Numbered from the stretch's first letter, positions 23,116 to 35,078 are shown. The stretch: DNA of 64,000 nucleotides from JADJWR01 sp964610575 (GCA_964610575.1 CAZSYX010000002.1:43080-107079); one strand, 5' to 3'. Translations and numbers: made by a program. The notes: generated by a model not told the origin, from the letters alone.

Positions 23116-23982
23116 ATGCACCCCGTACCGCAAAGGAACCGCATGCTGCTCATCGCGCTCGGCGTTTCGCTCGCCGTGCACGCGCTGGCGCTCGCGGTCC
23201 GCTTCCTCGATCCCGAACTGCTGCGGTTGCGCTCCACGGATCCGGCGCTGGAGATCATTCTGGTCAATTCGCGCTCGCAGGTGCGCCCGAGCCAGCCCGA
23301 GGCCTATGCGCAGGCGAACCTCGACGGAGGCGGCGCGAACGACGCCGGCCGCCGCAGTTCACCGCTGCCCAACCTGATGCAGCAGCGCGACGGCGAGACA
23401 CTCGAGATGGCGCAGGCGCGGGCCGAGCGGACGAAGCAGCCGCCGCAGAAGCTGGCGCTGCAGGACGGCGGCGATCTGACGGTATCGAATGCCGAGCGCC
23501 TGGCGCCGGCGGAGCAGCCGCTTGCGGGGAGCGCGGACAGCACACTCGACGTGCTGGCGCGCATGCAGGCGGAGATATCCAAGCGCATCTCCGACTACCA
23601 GAAGCGGCCGCGCCGGCACCACTTCATGCCGAGTACTTCGGAATACCGCTATGCCCGCTATGTCGAGGACTGGCGCGTCTGGGTGGAACGAATCGGCAAT
23701 GAGCACTATCCTGAGCAAGCGCGCGGACGTGTGTACGGCGCATTGCGGATGACGGTGGTCATCGGCGCGGACGGCAGGCTGGTGCAGGCGGTGATCGAGG
23801 AGTCTTCGGGCTCGGCGGTGCTTGATCGCGCTGCCCGGCACATCGTCAAGCTGGCTGCACCGTACCCGCCGTTTCCGCCCGAGATTGCGCGTGACACCGA
23901 CATACTCGAAATCACGAGGACATGGATCTTCACCAATGACAAGTTCGCCACCCGCAGCGGCGAACGACCGGTTGTGCCCTGA
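23116..23982 (+). CDS. TonB-like energy transducer
   Basis: A 288-residue protein with a short cytoplasmic tail, one membrane anchor (LLIALGVSLAVHALALAVRF, residues about 12-31), a long periplasmic linker, and a C-terminal TonB domain around residues 180-288 (HYPEQARGRVYGALRMTVVIGADGRL). TonB proteins pass energy from ExbBD to outer-membrane receptors. No exbBD is adjacent, and the conserved betaproteobacterial position between an RNB gene and aroE suggests a housekeeping role. The stop precedes aroE by three bases. Confidence 0.83.
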   Translation: MHPVPQRNRMLLIALGVSLAVHALALAVRFLDPELLRLRSTDPALEIILVNSRSQVRPSQPEAYAQANLDGGGANDAGRRSSPLPNLMQQRDGETLEMAQARAERTKQPPQKLALQDGGDLTVSNAERLAPAEQPLAGSADSTLDVLARMQAEISKRISDYQKRPRRHHFMPSTSEYRYARYVEDWRVWVERIGNEHYPEQARGRVYGALRMTVVIGADGRLVQAVIEESSGSAVLDRAARHIVKLAAPYPPFPPEIARDTDILEITRTWIFTNDKFATRSGERPVVP

Positions 23983-23985
23983 GCG

Positions 23986-24834
23986 ATGAAGCAACCCGAC
24001 AAGTACGCCGTGGTCGGCAACCCGATCGCGCATAGCAGGAGCCCGGAGATCCACCGGCTGTTCGCGCAGCAGACGCATCAGTCGGTCACCTATGAACGTC
24101 TCGAAGCGCCGCTCGACGGCTTCGAGGAGTTCGCGCTCGGCCTGCGCGAAGCGGGCTATCGCGGGCTGAACGTGACGATCCCGTTCAAGCTCGATGCGGC
24201 CAAGCTTGCCGACCGGCTGACGCCGCGGGCGCGGCTTGCCGGCGCGGTGAACACACTGAAGTTCGACGGCGACGCGATCAACGGCGACAACACCGACGGC
24301 ATCGGCTTCGTCCGCGATGTGACGCAGCGCCTGAAGTTCCACATCCAGGACTCTTCCATCCTTGTGCTCGGCGCCGGCGGTGGCGTCCGTGGACTGATCG
24401 GTTCGCTGCTCGAGGAGAAACCGAAGTGGATCGCGGTGGCCAACCGGACCCATGACCGGGCGCAGGAACTTGCCGACGAATTCGGCGTTCTCGCGCTCAG
24501 TTTCGACGAGGTGCCGGCGGAGCATTTCGACCTGGTGATCAACGGCACCGCGACCAGCCTCAGCCACACCACGCCGCCGATCGACGCCGAGACTTTCGAC
24601 GACTGCACGCTCGCCTACGACCTGCTGTACGCACCGGCGCCGACGCCGTTCATGCAACTGGCCAGCCGCGGCGGCGCACGCAAGGTCAGCGACGGCCTCG
24701 GCATGCTGATCGAACAGGCCGCGGAATCGTTCCATCTCTGGCGCGGCGTGCGGCCCGACACGGCCCCGGTGTTCAAGGAACTGCGCCGGCTGTTGAACGC
24801 CGAAGCCTCGTCGGAGAGCGCTGCGGCGCGATGA
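23986..24834 (+). CDS. aroE: Shikimate dehydrogenase
   Basis: A 282-residue NADP-dependent enzyme reducing 3-dehydroshikimate to shikimate. Motifs: VVGNPIAHSRSPEIHRLFAQQ binds substrate, NVTIPFKLDAAKLAD has the catalytic Lys, NTDGIGF the catalytic Asp, and VLGAGGGVRGLIGSLLEE the nucleotide site followed by VANRTHDRA. KVSDGLGMLIEQAAESF ends the fold. All catalytic residues are present and length is normal. It lies between the TonB-like gene and mtgA. Confidence 0.95.
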   Translation: MKQPDKYAVVGNPIAHSRSPEIHRLFAQQTHQSVTYERLEAPLDGFEEFALGLREAGYRGLNVTIPFKLDAAKLADRLTPRARLAGAVNTLKFDGDAINGDNTDGIGFVRDVTQRLKFHIQDSSILVLGAGGGVRGLIGSLLEEKPKWIAVANRTHDRAQELADEFGVLALSFDEVPAEHFDLVINGTATSLSHTTPPIDAETFDDCTLAYDLLYAPAPTPFMQLASRGGARKVSDGLGMLIEQAAESFHLWRGVRPDTAPVFKELRRLLNAEASSESAAAR

Positions 24835-24904
24835 GCGCCGCCCGGCCGTTGCGGAGGCGCTCGCCGCTCCTTGGGCGGGCAGCCCGCAGGGCGAAGGGGG
24901 CTCG

Positions 24905-25606
24905 ATGAGCCTCTCCGGGGCCGGCCGCTGGCTGTGGCGGCTGCTACTGCTTGCCGTCGCCGCAGTGCTGCTGCTGCAGCTCTGGTATCTCGGCTGGATT
25001 GCCCTTTATCGCTGGGTCGACCCCACGGAGACGGCCTTCATGTCGCGCGAGCGCGCGCGCATCGAGAAGGTTCGCCCCGGCGCCGGGCTGAAGCACGTTT
25101 GGGTCGACTACGGCGCCATTTCGCCGCACCTGAAGCGCGCCGTCATCGCCGCCGAGGATGCCCGCTTCATCGAGCACGAGGGTGTCGACTGGGACGCCAT
25201 CCAGAAGGCGCTCGAGGACAACCGCAGGCGCGGCCGTCCCGCGCGCGGCGGCAGCACGATCTCGCAGCAGCTTGCCAAGAACCTGTTCCTGTCGCCGGAG
25301 CGTAGCTACGTGCGCAAGGGGCAGGAACTGGTCATCACCTACATGATCGAGACGCTGTGGGACAAGCGACGAATCCTCGAGGTGTACCTGAACGTCGCCG
25401 AGTGGGCCGACGGCGTCTTCGGTGCCGAGGCAGCGGCGCGCCACTACTACCGCACCTCGGCATCTCGGCTCGGGCCCGAGGAGTCGGCGCGGCTGGCGGT
25501 GATGCTGCCGCGGCCGAAGTTCTACGACCGCAACCGGGGTTCCGAGTACCTTGCCAGGCGCGCCAGCACCATCCTGCGCTACATGGGCGATGCATCGATA
25601 CCCTGA
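24905..25606 (+). CDS. mtgA: Monofunctional peptidoglycan glycosyltransferase
   Basis: A 233-residue GT51 enzyme with one N-terminal membrane anchor (LWRLLLLAVAAVLLLQLWYLGWI) and no transpeptidase domain. It polymerises lipid II into glycan strands outside the membrane. Motifs: VIAAEDARFIEHEGVDWDAI with the catalytic Glu, RGGSTISQQLAKNLFLS, and RILEVYLNVAEWADGVFGAEAAARHYY. The length matches MtgA. Adjacency to aroE is common in betaproteobacteria. Confidence 0.94.
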   Translation: MSLSGAGRWLWRLLLLAVAAVLLLQLWYLGWIALYRWVDPTETAFMSRERARIEKVRPGAGLKHVWVDYGAISPHLKRAVIAAEDARFIEHEGVDWDAIQKALEDNRRRGRPARGGSTISQQLAKNLFLSPERSYVRKGQELVITYMIETLWDKRRILEVYLNVAEWADGVFGAEAAARHYYRTSASRLGPEESARLAVMLPRPKFYDRNRGSEYLARRASTILRYMGDASIP

Positions 25607-25686
25607 CGCCCTTCGTCGTTGAGTCGGCGGATCGGGACCGCGCTAGAAGCTGGCGGGCTGTACTTGAAGCCTAGAATCGGCCCGCA

Positions 25687-27180
25687 ATGAACGAGGCACT
25701 GCTCTACAAGCCGTCGACCCACACGTCACGTCCCGCGCGCGATCCCGAGGAGGCGCAGCGCGCGCTGGTGCGCGTGCAGGCGGTGCTCGACAAGCAGCAG
25801 CGTGTCGAATCTCTGGTGCAACGCGAGCACCTGCCGCATGAAGAGAGGAAGCCGCTGGTCGAGTCACTGGTCCACCGGCAGCACCTGACGGAACTGAAGT
25901 CGATCGTCGACGGCTTGCACCCGGCCGACATTGCCTACGTGCTCGAGGCGCTGCCGCCCGAGGAGCGCCTGCTGGTCTGGGACAGCGTCAAGGCCGAGAT
26001 CGACGGCGTCGTGCTGCTCGAGGTCTCGGAGGCGGTGCGCGAGTCGCTGATCGCGGCGATGGACGCGCCCGAACTGGAGGCGGCGGCGCGCACTCTGGAA
26101 GCCGATGAACTGGCCGACCTCGCGCCGGCACTGCCCGAGGACCTGGTCGAGCGGATCTCGCGCGATCTGACCGCCAAGGAGCGGGCGCAACTGGATGCCG
26201 CGCTCAGCTATCCAGAGGAATCGGTCGGCGCGCGGATGGACTTCGAGCCGCTGTCGATCCGCGACGACGTCACGCTCGAGGTCGTTCTGCGTTACCTGCG
26301 GCGCTTCGACGAGTTGCCGGGCCACACCGACCAGGTGTTCGTAGTCGATCGCGAGGGACTGCTCAAAGGCTCGCTGCCGCTGGACCGGCTGCTGATCAAC
26401 GAGCCGGACACCGAAGTCGTGTCAGTGATGAAGACCGACATCCTGACGCTGTCGCCGATGGACGATGCCAGCGAGGCCGCGCAGGCCTTCGAGCGCTACG
26501 ACCTGGTCTCGGCGCCGGTGGTCGACGCCAACGGCCGCTTGGTTGGCCGGCTGACCGTCGACGAGGTGGTCGACGTGATCCGTGAGGAAAGCGAACAGGA
26601 AGTGCTGGCCAAGGCCGGTCTGCGGGAGGAAGAGGACCTGTTCGCCAGCGTCTGGCAGTCGGCGCAGAACCGCTGGCTGTGGCTGGGGGTGAACCTGTGC
26701 ACCGCGTTCTTCGCCAGCCGGGTGATCGACGCCTTCGAAGGCACGATCACCAAGGTGGTCGCGCTGGCGGCGCTCATGCCGATCGTCGCCGGCATCGCCG
26801 GCAACTCGGGCAACCAGACGCTGACGCTGCTGGTGCGCTCGATCGCGCTCGGCCAGGTGGTCGGCGACAACCAGCGCCGGCTGGTGATGAAGGAAATCGC
26901 CATCGCGCTGCTCAACGGCGCGGTGTGGGGCGGCATCGCGGCGCTGTTCGCCTACACGCTGTACCGCGACTCGCCTTACGGCATCCAGCTGGGCATCGTG
27001 ATGTTCCTGGCGATGGTCCTGAACATGCTGGTCGCGGCTGCAGTGGGACTGGCGGTGCCGATGGTGCTTCGTGCGGTGGGTCGCGACCCGGCCATCGGCG
27101 GTTCGGTGCTGCTGACCTTCAGCACCGATTCCGGCGGCTTCTTCATTTTCCTCGGGCTGGCAACGCTGGTCTTCCGCTAG
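25687..27180 (+). CDS. mgtE: Magnesium transporter MgtE
   Basis: A 497-residue Mg2+ channel. The N-terminal MgtE_N superhelix covers about residues 60-165, followed by two CBS domains (about 170-300) that sense cytoplasmic Mg2+, a plug helix, and five membrane helices from about residue 325. The pore segment has MPIVAGIAGNSGNQTLTLLVRSIALGQV and a second-half conserved FSTDSGGFFIFLGLATL. Length and order are standard. A candidate -10 (TAGAAT) lies about 10 bases upstream of the start region, but I see no convincing Mg2+ riboswitch in the 80-base gap. Confidence 0.93.
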   Translation: MNEALLYKPSTHTSRPARDPEEAQRALVRVQAVLDKQQRVESLVQREHLPHEERKPLVESLVHRQHLTELKSIVDGLHPADIAYVLEALPPEERLLVWDSVKAEIDGVVLLEVSEAVRESLIAAMDAPELEAAARTLEADELADLAPALPEDLVERISRDLTAKERAQLDAALSYPEESVGARMDFEPLSIRDDVTLEVVLRYLRRFDELPGHTDQVFVVDREGLLKGSLPLDRLLINEPDTEVVSVMKTDILTLSPMDDASEAAQAFERYDLVSAPVVDANGRLVGRLTVDEVVDVIREESEQEVLAKAGLREEEDLFASVWQSAQNRWLWLGVNLCTAFFASRVIDAFEGTITKVVALAALMPIVAGIAGNSGNQTLTLLVRSIALGQVVGDNQRRLVMKEIAIALLNGAVWGGIAALFAYTLYRDSPYGIQLGIVMFLAMVLNMLVAAAVGLAVPMVLRAVGRDPAIGGSVLLTFSTDSGGFFIFLGLATLVFR

Positions 27181-28042
27181 CCGCTCTTCGGCTTGCCCGC
27201 CTTGCGGCTGCCCGCTGCGCTGCTCGCTTTGCGGCTGNNNNNNNNNNNNNNNNNNNNNNNNNNNNNNNNNNNNNNNNNNNNNNNNNNNNNNNNNNNNNNN
27301 NNNNNNNNNNNNNNNNNNNNNNNNNNNNNNNNNNNNNGCTCTTCGGCTTGCCCGCCTTGCGGCTGCCCGCTGCGCTGCTCGCTTTGCGGCTGCCCGCTGC
27401 GCTGCTCGCTTTGCGGCTGGTGCTCTTCTTCGACGCCTTTTTCATTCCGCCTTCTGTGCCTGCCGTTTCGGTCGCCTTCGCCTGCTTCTGCGCCGCCGGT
27501 TCGACTGCGCATTTGGCGGCGAGCGCGTCGTCGATCCGCTTCAGTCGTGCCCGCAGATCGATTGCGTAGCCGGCCTGCGGGTTGCCGCGCACGATCGCGT
27601 AGTCGGCCGCCAGCCGGTCGCTGCACATGCGGCTGCGCACGAACGGGTTCAGCTGCGCGCGCGGATCTTCGCCGGCCGCCTCGCAGTCGAGTTCACCGAG
27701 CCACAACTGGCGCGCCTGCGAGAAATGCGCTGCCCACTGTCTGCCGGCATCGATCTCACGCGATTGGCAATGCGCCGCGGCCAGGCCGGCCCAGGCCAGC
27801 TCATTGCTGGCTTCGGCGCGGGGCAGGGCAGCGGCAAAGCGGAAGCGCTCCGTGGCCGCGCCGAACTCGCCGGCCTGCAAGGCTGCTTCCCCGTCGCAGA
27901 GGGCCCGCGTGTAGCCGTCGAGGCTCGCGGAAGCCGGCGGGCACAGGCCGAGCCCGCGGTCTGCCGGCGCCTGCCCGAACGCCGGGGCCGCGATCGCCAG
28001 CAACGCGATCAGCGCCGCAGACCTCGACATGACCAATGTCAT
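27177..28042 (-). CDS. Secreted protein with Lys/Ser/Ala repeat tail, split by an assembly gap
   Basis: A probably exported protein of unknown function. A signal peptide (SAALIALLAIAAPAFGQ) is followed by a helical domain with several Cys (LCPPAS, LCDGEAAL, DCEAAGED, RSRMCSDRL), then a basic tail with the repeat SRKASSAAG ending in KAGKPKSG. The 100-N run falls in this tail. The 55 bases before and after the Ns are identical, and merging them gives one continuous frame of about 236 residues whose stop overlaps the mgtE stop by a few bases. Repeat number is uncertain. Start could also be the ATG at 28030. Confidence 0.6.
27183..27392. repeat. Assembly gap flanked by identical 55-nt contig ends
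   Basis: 100 N at 27238-27337. The 55 bases at 27183-27237 are identical to 27338-27392. The copies abut the Ns exactly on both sides, so this looks like two contigs sharing a 55-base overlap that were scaffolded without merging. True missing sequence may be zero, but the surrounding coding repeat means copies could also be collapsed. Confidence 0.85.
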
Positions 28043-28045
28043 CGG

Positions 28046-28264
28046 TCAGCGGACGCGGCGGATCGTGAATTCCTCCTGGATGTTGTCCTTGTAGTAGCTG
28101 CCCGGACTTGCGGAGGAGAGGAAGCGTCGGGCGATCTCGTCGCCGACGGCCGTGTGCTGGATCACCGAGCCGTTGTCGAACTCGACTTCGAGCACGCGCG
28201 CGTTGCGGTCATAGCCCGCCGACTTGATGCCGCCGCGGCGGATCGGTTTCCGTTCAATGGCCAT
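28046..28264 (-). CDS. KTSC-domain protein
   Basis: A 72-residue protein matching the KTSC domain: IKSAGYDRNARVLEVEFDNGSVIQH followed by ARRFLSSASPGSYYKDNIQEEFTIRRV. The name comes from a Lys-tRNA synthetase C-terminal relation; most stand-alone members have no known function. The ATG at 28264 is chosen because it begins the domain directly; the longer open frame upstream overlaps ubiD. It lies between ubiD and the repeat-tailed secreted protein on the same strand. Confidence 0.82.
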   Translation of the reverse strand: MAIERKPIRRGGIKSAGYDRNARVLEVEFDNGSVIQHTAVGDEIARRFLSSASPGSYYKDNIQEEFTIRRVR

Positions 28265-28283
28265 GTCGTCGCGCCTCCCGCGT

Positions 28284-29795
28284 TCAAAGTCCCAGATCCT
28301 TCCACATCGCATCGATGCGTGCCTTGACCGCAGCGTCCATGGCGATCGGCCGGCCCCATTCGCGCGAAGTCTCCCCCGGCATCTTGTTGGTCGCGTCGAG
28401 CCCCATCTTGCTGCCCAGGCCGGACACCGGTGAGGCGAAGTCAAGGTAGTCGATCGGCGTGTTCTCGACCAGCACCGTGTCGCGCGCCGGGTCCATGCGC
28501 GTGGTGATCGCCCAGATCACTTCCTTCCAGTCGCGGGCATCGATGTCCTCGTCGACCACGACGATGAACTTGGTGTACATGAACTGGCGCAGGAAGCTCC
28601 AGACGCCGAACATCACGCGCTTGGCGTGCCCCGGATACTGTTTGCGCATCGACACCACCGCCATACGGTAGCTGCAGCCCTCGGGCGGCAGGTAGAAGTC
28701 GACGATCTCCGGGAAGGTGCGGCGAAGGATCGGCACGAACACCTCGTTCAGCGCCACACCAAGCACTGCCGGCTCATCGGGCGGCTTGCCCGTGTAGGTC
28801 GAGTGATAGATGGGCTCGCGGCGCATCGTGATCCGCTCGATCGTGAACACGGGGAAGCGTTCGACCTCGTTGTAGTAGCCCGTGTGGTCGCCGAACGGCC
28901 CTTCGAGCGCGGTCTCGTAGCCGGCGTTGGTGGCGCTCAGTTCGCCGTTCGCATTGGCCGGATCCGGGCGGATGTGGCCTTCGAGCACGATCTCGGCGCT
29001 TGCCGGCACCTGCAGGTCCATGCCGATGCAGCGGACCGTTTCGGTGCGCGCCCCACGCAGCAGGCCGGCGAACTGGTACTCGGAGAGCGTGTCCGGCACC
29101 GGCGTGACCGCGCCGAGGATGGTCGCCGGGTCGGCGCCGAGCGCCACCGCGATCGGGAACGGCTGGCCAGCATTGGCCAGCCGGTGGTCGCGAAAGTCGA
29201 GCGCGCCGCCTCGATGCGCGAGCCAGCGCATGATCAGGCGGTTAGGGCCGATCACCTGCTGGCGGTAGATGCCAAGGTTCTGCCGCTTCTTGTGCGGCCC
29301 GCGGGTGACGACCAGGCCCCAGGTGATCAATGGTCCGGCGTCGCCCGGCCAGCAGGTCTGAATCGGCAGGCCGCCAAGGTCGACGTCCGCGCCTTCGCGC
29401 ACGAGCTCCTGGCAGGCCGCCGATCGGACCGTCTTGGGCGCCATGTCCCAAAGTGCCGACTTGAGCATCGCGACCTTGCCCAAGGCATCCTTCAGTCCCT
29501 TCGGTGGTTCCGGTTCCTTCAGCGAGGCCAGCAACTCGCCGATCTCGCGGAGCGCCGCCACATCCGCCGCACCCATGCCGCGGGCGACCCGCTGGGGCGT
29601 GCCGAAGAGATTGGCCAGCACGGGCATCGTCCCCCCTGTCGGCTGCTCAAAGAGAAGCGCGGGCCCGCCGGCCCGGAGGGTCCGGTCGCAGATTTCCGTC
29701 ATTTCAAGGACCGGCGACACTGGCGCACGGATTCGCCTGAGGTCCCCGCTGGCCTCGAGCTTGCCGATAAAATCACGCAGATCCGAATATTTCAT
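28284..29795 (-). CDS. ubiD: 4-hydroxy-3-polyprenylbenzoate decarboxylase
   Basis: A 503-residue UbiD decarboxylase in ubiquinone synthesis, dependent on prenylated FMN made by UbiX. MKYSDLRDFIGKLEASGDLRRI is the usual N terminus. IYRQQVIGPNRLIMRWLAHRGGALDF and the E-x-P-F-G-D-H-T-G-Y loop (EGPFGDHTGYY) are conserved active-site parts, and ESTAY-type segments follow. Length is standard. No ubiX is visible in the window. It is 19 bases upstream of the KTSC gene and divergent from the transglycosylase gene across a 489-base gap. Confidence 0.94.
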   Translation of the reverse strand: MKYSDLRDFIGKLEASGDLRRIRAPVSPVLEMTEICDRTLRAGGPALLFEQPTGGTMPVLANLFGTPQRVARGMGAADVAALREIGELLASLKEPEPPKGLKDALGKVAMLKSALWDMAPKTVRSAACQELVREGADVDLGGLPIQTCWPGDAGPLITWGLVVTRGPHKKRQNLGIYRQQVIGPNRLIMRWLAHRGGALDFRDHRLANAGQPFPIAVALGADPATILGAVTPVPDTLSEYQFAGLLRGARTETVRCIGMDLQVPASAEIVLEGHIRPDPANANGELSATNAGYETALEGPFGDHTGYYNEVERFPVFTIERITMRREPIYHSTYTGKPPDEPAVLGVALNEVFVPILRRTFPEIVDFYLPPEGCSYRMAVVSMRKQYPGHAKRVMFGVWSFLRQFMYTKFIVVVDEDIDARDWKEVIWAITTRMDPARDTVLVENTPIDYLDFASPVSGLGSKMGLDATNKMPGETSREWGRPIAMDAAVKARIDAMWKDLGL

Positions 29796-30284
29796 CAGTT
29801 TTGCCTGCTTTTACGTACATTTAGGCGAGCCTTGCGCTTTGTGCGAGTCTCGCCTCTGCCGGCCCTTGCGGCCGCACCTTGGTTGCCGGATCGTTGATGG
29901 GTTACCTAGAGGTGCAATTCAGTGATCGACGCCCGCAAGGCCGTCGGCTTCTTTCTGTTAGGATCCTGCGTCGCATCAAGTTTGGCTAAGCCATTCGGTT
30001 CATTGGCGCCGCCTCCATCTACAATGGCGTCGTCGCGAAGGGCAGCAAGCCGGAGCGGCGCCCCGCCGACCTCGCGGGGCTTTGGGGGCTGCGCTGCGGC
30101 CCATCAATTGTGACGGGAAGTGGAGTCGGCGTGCGGCGCCGACGGCGATCCCGGCGGCGGTCCGCCTGAAGCAGCGGCCGCCTGGGAAGGTGCGGAGTGC
30201 TGTTACCTGCTCCGCCTGACGTACCAACCTGTGAGTGAGGACAGCCGGCAAGGGCCGGCGGCCGCTCAGCATAAGGAGGCACGG
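29796..30284. other. Divergent non-coding interval
   Basis: 489 bases between the starts of ubiD (minus) and the lytic transglycosylase (plus). It must hold both promoters. A TACAAT at 30020-30025 could be a plus-strand -10, but no good -35 pairs with it. G+C-rich self-complementary stretches lie around 30050-30110. I recognise no gene or known RNA here. Confidence 0.5.
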
Positions 30285-31172
30285 ATGTCTCTGTTAATCG
30301 ATAAAGCTTGGGCCCAGACCGCGGCCGCGTTGGCGACTGCCGGGCGCGATGTCGCTCGGGGGGCGGGCATTCTGGGGCGTGGGGCTGTCGGACTGGTCGG
30401 CATCTCGACATTGGCCGCGACCCTGCTGCTGCTAGGCAGCGAGCAGGTCCGTGAACGGATGATCAGCAGCGCGCTCTCGGCCACGGGTTTCGTCATCGCG
30501 GGTTCTTCGAGCGCCGACGACGAGCTTCGGCAGGACGCGGATGCGCGCGTGCAGCGCTGGAGCGACTGGCTCGCGGCCCGGCCGGTCGGGGCAGCCGAAC
30601 CCGCTCAGGAGCATGTGACGCGGTATCTGTCGCGCCGCTACCGCGTCGCCGAAAACGCGGTGCGCCAGATCGTCGGTCAGGCGTTTACCACCGGTCGCTC
30701 GATCGGTGTCGACCCCATGCTGATCCTGGCGGTCACGGCCATCGAGTCGAGCCTGAACCCGTTCGCGCAGAGTCCTGTCGGCGCGCAAGGTCTGATGCAG
30801 ATCATGACGCATGTCCACAGCGACAAATTCGCCATGCACGGCGGCGACCATGCGGCGCTCGACCCGATTGCCAACCTCAAGGTCGGCTCGGAGATCCTCG
30901 GGGACCTGATCCGTCGCGGCGGATCGGTCGAACGTGGATTGCAGTTGTACGTTGGTGCCGGAAACCTGCCGGACGACGGCGGCTACGCAACGCGCGTGCT
31001 CGGCGAGATGGGGCGCATCAAGCTCGCCGCCGCGGGCGGCGTCCGCGAGGCACTGGCGGCGAGCCTGCGCGCCGACGTCGTTGCCGTGCAAGGCACGATG
31101 GCGACTGCCGGCGGGCCGGTGCCCGCGGCGACGGCGCCTGCCGACCCGGACGCTGATCGCCGGGCCATCTAA
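30285..31172 (+). CDS. Lytic transglycosylase, SLT domain
   Basis: A 295-residue membrane-anchored protein. A hydrophobic segment at about residues 30-50 (LVGISTLAATLLLL) precedes an SLT goose-lysozyme-like domain from about residue 130. The catalytic Glu is in ILAVTAIESSLNPFAQSPVGAQGLMQIM; a later N-x-x-x-G motif reads NLKVGSEIL. It would cleave glycan strands to 1,6-anhydro products, the substrates of AmpD recycling. The start at 30285 is set by AAGGAGG just upstream; the frame is open earlier without a ribosome site. Confidence 0.87.
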   Translation: MSLLIDKAWAQTAAALATAGRDVARGAGILGRGAVGLVGISTLAATLLLLGSEQVRERMISSALSATGFVIAGSSSADDELRQDADARVQRWSDWLAARPVGAAEPAQEHVTRYLSRRYRVAENAVRQIVGQAFTTGRSIGVDPMLILAVTAIESSLNPFAQSPVGAQGLMQIMTHVHSDKFAMHGGDHAALDPIANLKVGSEILGDLIRRGGSVERGLQLYVGAGNLPDDGGYATRVLGEMGRIKLAAAGGVREALAASLRADVVAVQGTMATAGGPVPAATAPADPDADRRAI

Positions 31173-31179
31173 GTAGGGC

Positions 31180-31197
31180 GCGCGCCGAACGGCGCGC
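31180..31197. terminator. GC-rich palindrome between convergent genes
   Basis: A perfect 7-bp stem GCGCGCC-GAAC-GGCGCGC just after the transglycosylase stop and before the 3' end of the convergent aminotransferase. There is no T tract, so it is at best a weak or factor-aided terminator for both strands. Confidence 0.4.
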
Positions 31198-31224
31198 CGC
31201 ACGTTCTGCGCTCGGACCGCCACT

Positions 31225-32394
31225 CTACAGGCGGCGACGCAGATATTGATCCATGCGGTCGACGGCTGTTTCCAGCCTTTCCTGCTTGTTAGCATAGGAA
31301 ACGCGCACATATTGCGCCGTCTGTGCCGCACCGAAATCGCGCCCGGGCACCAGGCAGACACCCGCTTCGCGCAGCAGGTCGAAGGCGAAGTCCCAACTGT
31401 TAGTGGCGAAGCGGCTTATTCCGGCGTAGATGTAGAAAGCGCCGTCCGGCACCACCGGTACGTCGAAACCCAGACTTCGCAGGGCCGGCACGAGGAAATC
31501 GCGCCGACGGCGGAATTCCTGGCGACGGGCCTCGTAGATGGCCAGAGCCTCGGCGGAGAAACAGGCCAGCGCTGCATGCTGGGCGATCGCAGACGGGCAG
31601 ATGAACAGGTTCTGCGCCAACTTTTCCAGTGTCGGCACAAGCGCGCGCGGTGCGACCAGCCAGCCAAGGCGCCAGCCGGTCATGTTGAAATATTTCGAGA
31701 AGCTGGCAAGCGCAAGCACGTCCTCGCCGAGGGAAAGGGCGGTCGACGGCGGATGGTCATAAGTGAGGCCCTGATAGATCTCGTCGACGATCAGGAACCC
31801 TGAACGGGCCCGGGCGCGATCGGCGATCGCGGCAAGCACCGGTTGTTCGATCGACGTGCCCGTCGGGTTGGAGGGAGAGGCGAGCAGCACGCCCGCGGTT
31901 TCCGCCGTCCATGCGGCTTCGATCATCTCGGCGGTCGGCTGGAAGCGCGTTTCGGGGCCGCATGGCAGCAACTGTGCGCGCCCTTCGAGGACTGCCGCAA
32001 AGTGTCGGTTGCACGGGTAACTCGGATCGGGCATGAGCACCGTGCGATCGCGCTCCAGCAGCGCTGCCAGGGCGAGCAGCAGCGCCCCCGAGGCGCCCGC
32101 GGTGACGACGACTCGCTCCGGGTCTACCGCCAACTGGAAGCGTCGGGCGTAATCGGCGGCGATCGCTTGCCGCAGCGCATCCGTTCCCAGCGCCGGCGTG
32201 TATTGCGTCAGCCCTGCGTCAATGGCCTTGACTGCGGCAGCCTGTACCGGCGGCGGCGCACTGAAATCGGGTTCGCCGATGCTCAGGTGAATGATCGATC
32301 GACCGGCTTCGGTCAGGCGCTGCGCCTCCTTGACGATCTCCATCACATAGAAGGGCTCGATGCCCTGCGTACGACTGGCAGCGCGGTGTGTCAC
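31225..32394 (-). CDS. PLP-dependent aminotransferase, class I
   Basis: A 389-residue fold-type I aminotransferase. ITHLSIGEPDF-type start (IIHLSIGEPDFSAPP), TAGASGALLLAL for the PLP phosphate, SPSNPTGTSIEQ, the DEIYQGL motif and the PLP-binding Lys in SFSKYFNMTGWRLGW are all seen. It resembles the aspartate/alanine transaminase branch common in betaproteobacteria, but the amino-acid substrate is not readable. The start is GTG. It is convergent with the transglycosylase gene. Confidence 0.9.
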   Translation of the reverse strand: MTHRAASRTQGIEPFYVMEIVKEAQRLTEAGRSIIHLSIGEPDFSAPPPVQAAAVKAIDAGLTQYTPALGTDALRQAIAADYARRFQLAVDPERVVVTAGASGALLLALAALLERDRTVLMPDPSYPCNRHFAAVLEGRAQLLPCGPETRFQPTAEMIEAAWTAETAGVLLASPSNPTGTSIEQPVLAAIADRARARSGFLIVDEIYQGLTYDHPPSTALSLGEDVLALASFSKYFNMTGWRLGWLVAPRALVPTLEKLAQNLFICPSAIAQHAALACFSAEALAIYEARRQEFRRRRDFLVPALRSLGFDVPVVPDGAFYIYAGISRFATNSWDFAFDLLREAGVCLVPGRDFGAAQTAQYVRVSYANKQERLETAVDRMDQYLRRRL

Positions 32395-32773
32395 CGGACG
32401 CCTCCTCGGTCAGTTGTTCCACCGGCACAGAGGGCAGGGCGAGCTGCTCGCGCGAAACCGGCAGGCAAGAAGAAGCCTGTCAGTCGAGCGCACCCAAAAT
32501 CGGCCGAGGAGGGACAGGAGAGGTGCCGAAGCAGGTCTCCGCGCTCGTGCGTTGCGACAGGCTCAAGGTCAGAAATGGCCGGCTTCCTACCAACAAGCGT
32601 GAAGAAGTAAATTATTTGTCTAGGTCAAAAGCTGATTCCGTCCATCGGCGGCGCACTTGTGAGTGTGCGCTGACTTCCCAATATGTCGCTGCGCGTCAGC
32701 GGCCGGATTGATGCCTGGTCGGTCCATAAGAGCTCACGATAATGCGCCTTCTGTCTGCCTGCGCGGTGTCTGA
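32395..32773. other. Divergent non-coding interval
   Basis: 379 bases between the aminotransferase start (minus) and maeB (plus). A short A+T-rich stretch near 32600-32640 (GTAAATTATTTGTC) stands out from the surroundings and may hold the maeB promoter. No gene or structured RNA is recognised. Confidence 0.5.
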
Positions 32774-35078
<2,305 letters not shown>

